Source: Syntrophomonadaceae bacterium
Lineage (GTDB): Bacteria > Bacillota > Dethiobacteria > DTU022
DNA length: 7,312 nt
Assembly: GCA_003553305.1 (NCBI GenBank)
Contig: PWEB01000256.1
Coordinates: 1-7,312 of the forward strand
Direction: 5' to 3'
Under the pieces are notes generated by a model, which had not been told where the DNA came from, did not search any database, and saw only the letters and a program-made list of their open reading frames with translations. Below are positions 1 to 5,654 of this stretch, piece after piece. A program made the position numbers and the translations under genes. The number at the start of each line of letters is the position of its first letter. The first letter of the stretch is position 1.

Positions 1-1025
1 CGCTCTTCTAAAAAAAGATCCTGTGAATCACCGATATTAGTCATTCCCCAGGCAATGTAGCGATTATTCCCGATGATCACCCCGGGTGAACCGGGGATAG
101 ACCAGCCGTAGACCTTCTGCTTCGGCTCACCTTTCAGCGAAAGAGCATTCTCATACCAGATGGAAGGCAGCCCCAGGGTCAGGTGAGGATCATTGGCCAT
201 TACTGCATTGCCGGTAGCTGATAATTCAGGGCTAATTACCCAGCTGTTACTGCCCAGACGAGGCACAGAATAGAGGTGCCCTAAACTGGTTTCCTCCAGC
301 AGTCCGATCAAGTCATAACCTGCGCCATCCTGACCGGATTGCCCGGAACCTAACACCAAAGGAGTATCCCAATCTTCATAGGGGGGCATAATTTCATCTA
401 AAGATTCAGCATCAAGTTCTTCTGACATAGCCTGACGCAGGATTTCTTCTCTCCAGTTACCTCCAAGATCAAAAGCCATCAGGCTTATGATCCCCGCAGA
501 ATCCTGGGCAGTCCAGAGTTCCGGTTCAAAACCGAGCAATCTAAATTCCAATGAGCGAGAGTTATTCTCCAGGTAGGCGTTAACCCCCCTGGCATAGTTC
601 TCAAAAATTTCCACCCCTTCCGGACTGGTATTATCTAACATACGTTTCGCTAGATCATCCAGGCCCACTTTCTTCAGGTACTGGTCGGTCGAAAGCTGAT
701 CCGCGCCGAACACTTCACTAAGGCGCCCCTGGACCACTCTTCGTTGGAGTTCCATCTGCCAGAAACGATCCTGAGCATGCATGTAGCCCTGGACAAAGTA
801 CTTGTCACGCTCTGTTTCAGCTTCGATGTAAGCTACTCCCCTGGAATTGCGGTTAACAATGACTTCTCCCTGCAGCCCCTCTAATGCAATCTCCGCTCCA
901 TAGTCAGGTAAGCCGGCATACAGAAAAGAGTAGCCCAAAAAAACTGCAGCAAGCAATAAAATTCCAACCACCGCACAAACTACCAGCACTGCTTTTTTGC
1001 GACCACTCAATAACACCGCCCCCAT
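1..1025 (-). CDS. Penicillin acylase family Ntn-hydrolase, N-terminal part (cut by left window edge)
   Basis: I translated 341 codons with no stop; the gene continues past base 1. Seen: a basic N-terminus and one hydrophobic segment (about residues 11-37), so a signal peptide or membrane anchor with the enzyme outside. Then an alpha-subunit region with GYMHAQDRFWQMELQRR (about 80-96), and VPRLGSNSW at 254-262, followed by MANDPHL (276-282), PGSPGVIIGNN (311-321) and IAWGMTN (324-330). In this family autocleavage before the Ser of GSN (here Ser259) releases the spacer and makes that Ser the N-terminal nucleophile of the beta chain. Family members are usually about 750-850 residues, so under half is present. 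Family substrates are amides such as beta-lactam side chains or acyl-homoserine lactones; the real substrate cannot be read here. The ATG lies 12 bases after the stop of the upstream small gene, so the two are probably co-transcribed. Its ribosome binding site is weak, so GTG 1016 or TTG 1010 are alternative starts. Confidence 0.93.
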   Translation of the reverse strand, partial: MGAVLLSGRKKAVLVVCAVVGILLLAAVFLGYSFLYAGLPDYGAEIALEGLQGEVIVNRNSRGVAYIEAETERDKYFVQGYMHAQDRFWQMELQRRVVQGRLSEVFGADQLSTDQYLKKVGLDDLAKRMLDNTSPEGVEIFENYARGVNAYLENNSRSLEFRLLGFEPELWTAQDSAGIISLMAFDLGGNWREEILRQAMSEELDAESLDEIMPPYEDWDTPLVLGSGQSGQDGAGYDLIGLLEETSLGHLYSVPRLGSNSWVISPELSATGNAVMANDPHLTLGLPSIWYENALSLKGEPKQKVYGWSIPGSPGVIIGNNRYIAWGMTNIGDSQDLFLEE

Positions 1026-1037
1026 TTATATAACTCG

Positions 1038-1298
1038 TTATCGATCCCGCTTTAAATCATGGATTATTTTTCCAAGGTACCATTCTTCTGAACGGTCCGG
1101 GTAGCGTTCTTTCAGGCGGTCAATATGCCTTTCAATTACTTTGTCAGCTTCATCTGGAGGAAGTTTAAGCTGGCGATGGGCCTCCTGTCTTAAGTTGCGA
1201 GACTTCTTAGGTTTTACTGAACCCCCGCCCTTTTTGCGAAAATAATTAAAAGCAATCAGTACAGCTGCTATGATTAGGGCAATCAAGAATAAATCCAT
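1038..1298 (-). CDS. Small single-helix membrane protein of unknown function
   Basis: An 86-residue protein that I do not recognise. Residues 3-20 form one hydrophobic helix at the extreme N-terminus. A glycine-containing, strongly basic stretch (FRKKGGGSVKPKKSR) follows, and the rest is a charged, probably helical C-terminal half ending KIIHDLKRDR. By the positive-inside rule the soluble part should lie in the cytoplasm. The start is well supported: AAAGGAGG sits a few bases before the ATG, and an extended -10 promoter with a perfect TATAAT lies just upstream. It is the first gene of a probable operon with the penicillin-acylase-family gene 12 bases downstream. No catalytic motif or metal-binding residues are visible, so no function is proposed beyond a small membrane protein. 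Confidence 0.82.
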   Translation of the reverse strand: MDLFLIALIIAAVLIAFNYFRKKGGGSVKPKKSRNLRQEAHRQLKLPPDEADKVIERHIDRLKERYPDRSEEWYLGKIIHDLKRDR

Positions 1299-1324
1299 AG
1301 AATCCTCCTTTCACGTTCACATCA

Positions 1325-1333
1325 ATTATATCA
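1325..1333 (-). promoter_or_regulatory. Extended -10 promoter of the small-membrane-protein/acylase operon
   Basis: On the minus strand this reads TGATATAAT: a perfect TATAAT with the TGn extension. No good -35 hexamer sits 17 bases upstream (best TACCCA), as is common when an extended -10 is present. Transcription would start near 1317, giving a leader of about 20 bases that still contains the ribosome binding site of the gene starting at 1298. Confidence 0.55.
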
Positions 1334-1358
1334 CCAGCTCATCCTCCTGGGTAGTAAA

Positions 1359-1381
1359 TTAACAACTCTTGCGGGAGTTAA
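1359..1381. repeat. Inverted repeat between two divergent promoters
   Basis: AACTC at 1364-1368 and GAGTT at 1375-1379 are perfect inverted arms around six bases, and the element is flanked by TTAA on both sides (TTAACAACTC on the left, GAGTTAA on the right). It lies between the leftward promoter (1325-1333) and the rightward promoter (1398-1427), where an operator could act on both. It resembles a CIRCE element only loosely: the arms are shorter and the spacer is six rather than nine bases. The regulator is unknown. Confidence 0.35.
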
Positions 1382-1397
1382 TACATTACCACTGAGT

Positions 1398-1427
1398 TTG
1401 ACACATATAACAAGAATTTGTTAGCAT
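1398..1427 (+). promoter_or_regulatory. Sigma-A type promoter of the GlsB-like operon
   Basis: A perfect -35 TTGACA at 1398-1403 and, after 18 bases, TAGCAT at 1422-1427 preceded by TGT (TGn extension at 1419-1421). The predicted start near 1434 gives a leader of about 45 bases that ends in the AGGAGG at 1466-1471. Confidence 0.6.
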
Positions 1428-1479
1428 TGCCACAGGTAGGATAGACAAATAAGACAAAGTCTTTTAGGAGGTTTTCAAG

Positions 1480-1728
1480 ATGGGTATTTTAACCTGGATT
1501 ATTATCGGCGCAATTGCCGGATGGCTGGCAAGTTTAATTATTAAAGGTGGCTTTGGCCTGATTGGCAATATTGTGATCGGTATAATTGGTGCCTTTATCG
1601 GCGGCTGGCTTTCGACTGCCATCTTAAATTTACCATATGGTGTGACTGGTTTCAACCTTACCTCGGTTCTCGTTGCAACCGGTGGCGCTGTAGTTGTATT
1701 GTTTGTCTTGGGTTTGATTAAACGATAG
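1480..1728 (+). CDS. GlsB/YeaQ/YmgE family small membrane protein (transglycosylase-associated family)
   Basis: An 82-residue, very hydrophobic protein with the layout of the GlsB/YeaQ/YmgE family: an N-terminal helix (IIIGAIAGWLASLIIKG, about 7-23), a glycine-rich second helix (GNIVIGIIGAFIGGWLS, about 29-45) and a third helix near the C-terminus (about 61-80) ending in KR. GAIAGW and GAFIGGW are the characteristic glycine-spaced repeats. Usual family length is about 80-90 residues, so it is complete. Members are inner-membrane proteins often induced by general or acid stress; despite the name no transglycosylase activity has been established. AGGAGG is nine bases before the ATG, and a TTGACA promoter lies upstream. 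A second small membrane gene follows after 38 bases with its own strong ribosome binding site and no terminator between, so the two form an operon. Confidence 0.9.
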   Translation: MGILTWIIIGAIAGWLASLIIKGGFGLIGNIVIGIIGAFIGGWLSTAILNLPYGVTGFNLTSVLVATGGAVVVLFVLGLIKR

Positions 1729-1766
1729 TTTTTATGGTTGAACATTTTTAAACAGGAGGTAACAAT

Positions 1767-1934
1767 ATGGCTAAGAAAATGAAAGTGACCAAAAGCCTGG
1801 GTATGTTGTTATTGGGGATCTGGCTTATTTTGACCGGATTATTGCAGGTAGTTAATCTTGGAATCGGAGGACTGGATGTTATAATGGCCTTGCTTGCTAT
1901 CGTGGCCGGAGCTCTTGTCATCCTGGGGCGATAA
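1767..1934 (+). CDS. Tiny two-helix membrane protein (55 residues), function unknown
   Basis: The protein begins MAKKMKVTKSLGMLLLGIWL and ends AIVAGALVILGR before TAA at 1932-1934. A lysine-rich N-terminus precedes two hydrophobic helices (about residues 11-29 and 37-53) joined by a short glycine-rich turn, suggesting a hairpin in the membrane with the N-terminus in the cytoplasm. The start is supported by a perfect AGGAGGT at 1754-1760, six bases before the ATG. It lies 38 bases after the GlsB-like gene and is followed about 45 bases later by an intrinsic terminator, which marks it as the last gene of that operon. I recognise it only as the kind of short conserved hypothetical membrane protein common in Bacillota. 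No active-site residues are visible. Confidence 0.8.
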   Translation: MAKKMKVTKSLGMLLLGIWLILTGLLQVVNLGIGGLDVIMALLAIVAGALVILGR

Positions 1935-1979
1935 GCCTTAATTTGTCAATCTTCTTTCACCTGCGAAACTGACTATTCC

Positions 1980-2020
1980 GCGGCTGCCCTGGATAATTCA
2001 AGGGCAGCTGCTATATTTTT
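1980..2020 (+). terminator. Intrinsic terminator of the GlsB-like operon
   Basis: An 11-pair stem (GCGGCTGCCCT at 1980-1990 against AGGGCAGCTGC at 2001-2011, one G-T wobble) closes a ten-base loop and is followed by TATATTTTT. The T-rich tail is only on the plus side, so it serves the rightward operon and would not be a canonical terminator for the leftward ferredoxin transcript. Confidence 0.85.
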
Positions 2021-2075
2021 CCATCGATAATGATTGCCCTTTGCGTATAAAGGCCCTAATCCTTTTGCGTCATAT

Positions 2076-2231
2076 TTATTTACACTTCCCACAAAGATTG
2101 CAAGATTTGTTATCAATCAGTATCTTTGATCCGGTTCGGATTGCCTTTTCAGGACAAACCAGGTAACAATATCCGCATCCTGTGCAGGAATCGAGAACAA
2201 CTGGTTTTTTATGCTGACCATTTTTAACCAT
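2076..2231 (-). CDS. Short 4Fe-4S ferredoxin-like protein with an incomplete second motif
   Basis: I translated 51 residues. The first motif is complete: CTGCGYCYLVCP (Cys 16, 19, 22, 26). The second reads CNLCGKCK and then stops, giving Cys 44, 47 and 50 but no fourth Cys-Pro. In clostridial-type 2[4Fe-4S] ferredoxins the last Cys of each motif ligates the cluster of the other motif. Here cluster II has a full set, while cluster I lacks one ligand and may be absent, three-iron, or use another ligand. The ATG has AAGGGAG a few bases upstream. It lies 38 bases after the HPP-family gene, so the two are probably one transcript and the protein may be an electron carrier working with that membrane protein (inference). 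The ending is odd: moving one base at the last Cys codon opens a frame of 36 more codons to TAG at 1973, so a frameshift or a naturally shortened protein are both possible. Confidence 0.78.
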   Translation of the reverse strand: MVKNGQHKKPVVLDSCTGCGYCYLVCPEKAIRTGSKILIDNKSCNLCGKCK

Positions 2232-2269
2232 AACAACTCCCTTAATTAATATCGTCTATAAAAATGAAG

Positions 2270-2845
2270 TTATGTAGAATTGATCTGGTTATGATCATTC
2301 TTTTCCCGTTCTTCAGCACAATCGGCTACTTGTTTTTTTGAGGGGCCGTGTAGATCAATCAACCAATGTCTTAGAAAATATTTGGTTGTGCTGAGGAAAA
2401 AGATTGCAACAATAATCACAAATATTGTTTCCACCGTCCAGGGGTTAAAGAGAAGGCCTATGGAGAGTCCGGCGGCCGGGGGGTGCTCGGTATTGGTAAA
2501 AACCATCAAAAATATTGATGTTCCAATCGCAAGTCCGCCCAGGAAAATATTAATTCCATCAAATCCGGAGGGATCAATCCACATCAAAAACATTTCCAAA
2601 TAATACACCAGCAGACCAATCAAGATTCCTATGGCATATCCTCCATAAATCCGGCGGGGTTCTGAGGCATAGCTGTGACTCATTGCAAAAACTATGAATG
2701 TAGTGGCCCCCAGGGTAGCGATGATCACCGTTTGCTCATCAACATCAAAAGCCAGAATAACAGCGATGATAACACCGGTAGCCATTAGACATTGCTTGAT
2801 GTATTGCGATAAATGTTCGCTTAACTGTTTATCAAAGGCACTCAT
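2270..2845 (-). CDS. HPP family integral membrane protein
   Basis: With the ATG at 2845 the protein has 191 residues. Seen: about five hydrophobic segments (about 18-34, 38-56, 67-90, 98-117, 138-157), the conserved EPRRIYGGYAIG (62-73) at the second/third helix, and TEHPPAAGLS (119-128), which holds the His-Pro-Pro that names the family. A charged tail of about 30 residues follows, with acid and Asn residues. Family knowledge: HPP proteins are small membrane proteins; plant and cyanobacterial members have been linked to nitrite transport, but most bacterial ones have no tested function, sometimes being fused to CBS domains, which are absent here. The ATG at 2845 has GAGGAG about ten bases upstream and matches the usual N-terminus; the frame stays open to a TTG at 2932, which would add 29 basic residues. 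The ferredoxin-like gene follows after 38 bases, suggesting a redox link. Confidence 0.87.
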   Translation of the reverse strand: MSAFDKQLSEHLSQYIKQCLMATGVIIAVILAFDVDEQTVIIATLGATTFIVFAMSHSYASEPRRIYGGYAIGILIGLLVYYLEMFLMWIDPSGFDGINIFLGGLAIGTSIFLMVFTNTEHPPAAGLSIGLLFNPWTVETIFVIIVAIFFLSTTKYFLRHWLIDLHGPSKKQVADCAEEREKNDHNQINST

Positions 2846-3086
2846 TCCAGCCAATCTCCTCTCAATTTTCAAGCTTTCGCTTTTTAACAGAATCCTAATT
2901 CGCGGCTTCCTTTGCACGCGGGGCCAAAACAATTATCCCTGACCAGGTTCATGTGGAGCTTATGAGTCTGAAATGCAGCGAGAATTTCATCCAACAAAAA
3001 GGCAGCATTTCATCTAATAATAATGTTTTTCGGCGCTGATCAAGATAAATCCTTTTAATATCGCAAACTAAGAGATAGCTGAGCGG
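2846..3086. other. Intergenic leader between the methyltransferase and HPP genes
   Basis: I find no convincing gene or structured RNA in these 241 bases. It should hold the promoter of the leftward HPP-ferredoxin operon. The best candidate on the minus strand is TTGATC (plus 3038-3043) with TATTAT 15 bases on (plus 3017-3022), a short spacing, so weak. A direct repeat ATTTCATCYAA occurs at 2984-2994 and 3007-3017, and the second copy overlaps that -10. The part at 2846-2932 is open in the HPP frame. Confidence 0.4.
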
Positions 3087-3686
3087 CTAGGCCTCTTTTT
3101 CAGCCTCAATAAGTTTAACCACGTTAAAGAGTAGGGATTGGCTGGTTAGATTAATAAATCCTGCTCTGCTGGCGTAAAGATCGGTATCCCGGGCAATATG
3201 GTCACCAAACATCTGGTAGAGAGGCCCCGCCAGGACATCCATCAATCGGCCCCATCCTCCATTCGAACGAACGTGCTCCAGCATCAACAACTGACCGCCC
3301 GGCTTTAAAACACGTTTAAGCTCCCGCATCCCCCGGCCGGGGTTCTCAACCTGGCAAAAAAGAAAAGTGGTGACCACGCTATCAAAAGTGGCATCTGCAT
3401 AAGGGATATCCTGCACACTTCCAAGCACACACTCAACCTGCCCTGATCTATCCCAGGCCCGGCGGCGGGCCCGCTCCAGGAAAAAAGCGTTTGTATCTAA
3501 AGCTGCAACCCTGTGATCTTTCCTGTAAAAAGAAATGTTGAGACCGGTTCCTGCTCCGGCATCTAAAACCCGGGCATCCTCCCTGACCCGTTTCCAGAGC
3601 AAACCCCTCCACCGGCCGATTCCAAAATATTCTAAAGGGGCCATAAAAAAATCATATCCTGCTGCAGTGAAAGGGTGATCTTTCAT
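3087..3686 (-). CDS. Class I SAM-dependent methyltransferase, METTL7/PmtA-like
   Basis: 199 residues with the Rossmann methyltransferase motifs in order: motif I VLDAGAGTGLN (40-50) binds the SAM carboxypropyl group; the acidic ribose-binding Asp64 lies in AALDTN; motif II is DATFDSVVTTFLFCQV (98-113); and motif III is LKPGGQLLMLEHVRS (127-141). The N-terminal HPFTAAGYDFFMAPLE and the later GDHIARDT are of the kind seen in METTL7-like and bacterial phospholipid N-methyltransferase (PmtA/UbiE-like) proteins, so a lipid or small thiol substrate is possible, but it cannot be fixed from sequence. No membrane helix; expected cytosolic or membrane-peripheral. The ATG at 3686 has only a weak ribosome binding site (TAGTAG next to it), yet the conserved N-terminal block supports it. 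It appears monocistronic: the HPP gene starts 241 bases downstream on the same strand, and typA is divergent, 136 bases away. Confidence 0.9.
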   Translation of the reverse strand: MKDHPFTAAGYDFFMAPLEYFGIGRWRGLLWKRVREDARVLDAGAGTGLNISFYRKDHRVAALDTNAFFLERARRRAWDRSGQVECVLGSVQDIPYADATFDSVVTTFLFCQVENPGRGMRELKRVLKPGGQLLMLEHVRSNGGWGRLMDVLAGPLYQMFGDHIARDTDLYASRAGFINLTSQSLLFNVVKLIEAEKEA

Positions 3687-3732
3687 CTACTAGAAATTAC
3701 ACGCAGTCTGCTCAATACCTGCTAATTATTTA

Positions 3733-3761
3733 TTGCTTTTTTAGGTCAATAGTGGTTTAAT
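3733..3761 (+). promoter_or_regulatory. Candidate promoter of typA with extended -10
   Basis: TTGCTT at 3733-3738, a 17-base spacer, and TTTAAT at 3756-3761 preceded by TGG (TGn extension, 3753-3755). Transcription would begin near 3768, giving a leader of about 55 bases. The weak -35 is offset by the extended -10. The site lies in the 136-base gap shared with the divergent methyltransferase gene. Confidence 0.5.
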
Positions 3762-3822
3762 TAGAACCTGCGCATCATTATTTCAGATCGCAAAAGCAAA
3801 TGAAAAGAAAAGGTGACTTTAT

Positions 3823-5652
3823 TTGGCTATAAGAAATCAAGATAAAATACGCAATATCGCCATAATAGCGCATATTGACCACGGGAAGACCACGTTGGTA
3901 GATGGCCTGCTCCGACAATCCGGGATTTTCCGGGAAAACGAACAGGTTGTTGAGCGCGTAATGGATTCAAACGACTTAGAAAGGGAACGCGGAATTACGA
4001 TCCTCTCTAAAAATACTGCTGTGCAATACGGCGCTATAAAAATAAATATTGTAGACACTCCTGGACATGCTGATTTTGGCGGGGAAGTAGAACGGGTCCT
4101 GCGCATGGTCGACGGAGCGCTTTTGATGGTGGACGCCTTCGAAGGACCGATGGCCCAAACCAAGTTTGTGCTGCGCAAAGCCCTGGAAGTCGGACTGCGT
4201 ATCATAGTTTCTATTAACAAAATTGATCGTCCCGACGCTCGTCCCGAAGAAGTTTTAAATGAAGTATTCGATCTTTTCGTAGAATTAGAAGCCGCCGACT
4301 GGCAGCTTGATTTTCCGGTAATCTACACCTCTTCGCTCAAGGGAGTGGCCGCCACTGATCCTGGCAAACCGGGCACTGATCTGCAGCCCTTATTTGAATT
4401 AATCGCAGCAGAAACCCCGCCTCCTTTAGCCGATATCGAAGGCAAGCTGCAGCTGCAAATTAACACTCTTGATTATGACGACTATGTGGGACGCATTGGC
4501 ATCGGTCGCATCCGCAACGGAGTAATCAGCAATGGTCAAAATATAGCTCTCTGTAAACAGAGCGGACAGATAGAAATATTAAAAATAAGTAAACTGTGGA
4601 CTTACGAAGGGCTAAAACGAAAAGAAACCGCCAGGGCAGAAGCCGGGGACATCGTTGCCCTGGCCGGCCTGGGAAAAGTAAACATCGGTGAAACTGTCAG
4701 TGATCCGGCAGATCCGGCCCCCTTACCTCTTTTAGCCGTTGATGAACCGACCATGACCATGAATTTTATGGTCAACGACAGTCCCTTTGCAGGAAGAGAA
4801 GGCAAATATATTACCTCCCGGCAGCTGCGCAGCCGGTTGTGGAAAGAAGCCGAGAGCAATGTCAGCCTTAGGGTAGCTGATACTGATTCACCTGAGGCAT
4901 TTAAAGTTTCCGGACGGGGCGAGTTGCATCTGGGCATCCTCCTTGAAACAATGCGCAGGGAGGGATATGAACTGCAGGTTTCCAAACCGAAACCGCTCTT
5001 AAAAACAGTTGATGGTAAAATCCAGGAACCTTACGAAATGCTTTACTTAAACATTCCCGAGGTATACTCCGGCCGGATAATCGAAAATCTGGGGACCCGG
5101 TTCGGTGAAATGATCAACATGCAACCCGCCGGTGAAAGTAACCTTAAACTGGAGTTTTTAGTCCCCGCCCGCTGTTTAATTGGCTTTCGCTCTGAACTGC
5201 TTACCGAAACCAGGGGCGAGGGAATTATGCATCATACCTTCAGCCATTATGGCCCCTGGAAAGGAAAGATCTCCGGAAGGCACCGGGGCGCGCTGATTGC
5301 TCATGAAAACGGTGAAGCAACTACTTACGCTATTTATAACACCGAAGACCGCGGAACATTGTTTATCAGCCCCCGTGACCATGTATACGCTGGTATGATT
5401 GTAGGAGAGCATTCGAGGGAAAATGATCTGGATATAAACGTCTGCAAAAAGAAACACCTGACCAATGTCCGGGCCAGCGCGTCCGATGAAAGTATCCGCC
5501 TTGCTCCTCCGCTAATCTTCACCTTAGAAAAAGCTATGGAATATGTGGAGGATGACGAATTGGTAGAAATTACTCCGTCTGCTATTCGCATGCGGAAAAA
5601 AATACTTGATCGGAACAAACGAGAACAGGCTGCCAAACGAGAAGCTCAATAG
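3823..5652 (+). CDS. typA: Ribosome-associated translational GTPase TypA/BipA
   Basis: A full-length 609-residue translation-factor GTPase (family usual about 600-615). GTPase motifs: AHIDHGKTT (G1, 16-24), RGITI (G2, 56-60), DTPGH (G3, 78-82), NKID (G4, 132-135) and TSSLKG (G5, 169-174). The His after DTPG is the conserved catalytic histidine of translational GTPases. A beta-barrel domain II follows (about 205-300), then EF-G-like domains III and V, with TRGEGIMHHTF near the end of the latter. The BipA-specific C-terminal domain carries RENDLDINVCKKKHLTNVRAS and a lysine-rich end. TypA binds 70S ribosomes and assists 50S assembly and translation under cold or other stress. The start is TTG 3823, set by AAAAGGTGA seven bases upstream and by the conserved RNIAIIAHIDHGKTT beginning at residue 10. 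No gene lies close upstream on the same strand, so it appears monocistronic. Its stop is two bases from the stop of the convergent RNase gene, and no intrinsic terminator is visible. Confidence 0.98.
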   Translation: MAIRNQDKIRNIAIIAHIDHGKTTLVDGLLRQSGIFRENEQVVERVMDSNDLERERGITILSKNTAVQYGAIKINIVDTPGHADFGGEVERVLRMVDGALLMVDAFEGPMAQTKFVLRKALEVGLRIIVSINKIDRPDARPEEVLNEVFDLFVELEAADWQLDFPVIYTSSLKGVAATDPGKPGTDLQPLFELIAAETPPPLADIEGKLQLQINTLDYDDYVGRIGIGRIRNGVISNGQNIALCKQSGQIEILKISKLWTYEGLKRKETARAEAGDIVALAGLGKVNIGETVSDPADPAPLPLLAVDEPTMTMNFMVNDSPFAGREGKYITSRQLRSRLWKEAESNVSLRVADTDSPEAFKVSGRGELHLGILLETMRREGYELQVSKPKPLLKTVDGKIQEPYEMLYLNIPEVYSGRIIENLGTRFGEMINMQPAGESNLKLEFLVPARCLIGFRSELLTETRGEGIMHHTFSHYGPWKGKISGRHRGALIAHENGEATTYAIYNTEDRGTLFISPRDHVYAGMIVGEHSRENDLDINVCKKKHLTNVRASASDESIRLAPPLIFTLEKAMEYVEDDELVEITPSAIRMRKKILDRNKREQAAKREAQ

Positions 5653-5654
5653 AA

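Noticed and set aside
1359..1381. CIRCE (HrcA) operator
   Set aside because: CIRCE has nine-base arms TTAGCACTC/GAGTGCTAA with a nine-base spacer; here arms are five to seven bases and the spacer is six, so only a generic inverted repeat is claimed.
1464..1745. 93-codon minus-strand ORF opposite the GlsB-like gene
   Set aside because: Repetitive Pro/Ile/Lys composition mirrors the membrane-protein codons on the plus strand; it is a shadow frame.
2884..2952. A 22-codon minus-strand ORF with three Cys (MNLVRDNCFGPACKG...)
   Set aside because: No ribosome binding site, and it overlaps the possible HPP N-terminal extension in another frame.
3070..3097. Hairpin AAGAG/TAGC...GCTA/CTCTT at the end of the methyltransferase gene
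   Set aside because: Stem is short and broken; the T-run follows on the plus strand, where no gene precedes, so it is not a usable terminator for the leftward methyltransferase.
3732..3749. TTGACC on the minus strand as a -35 for the methyltransferase gene
   Set aside because: No acceptable -10 at 16-18 bases; overlap with the better typA promoter may be chance.
3837..5636. Several minus-strand ORFs of 60-127 codons inside typA
   Set aside because: typA is unmistakable in the plus frame over this whole span; these have no ribosome binding sites or recognisable domains.
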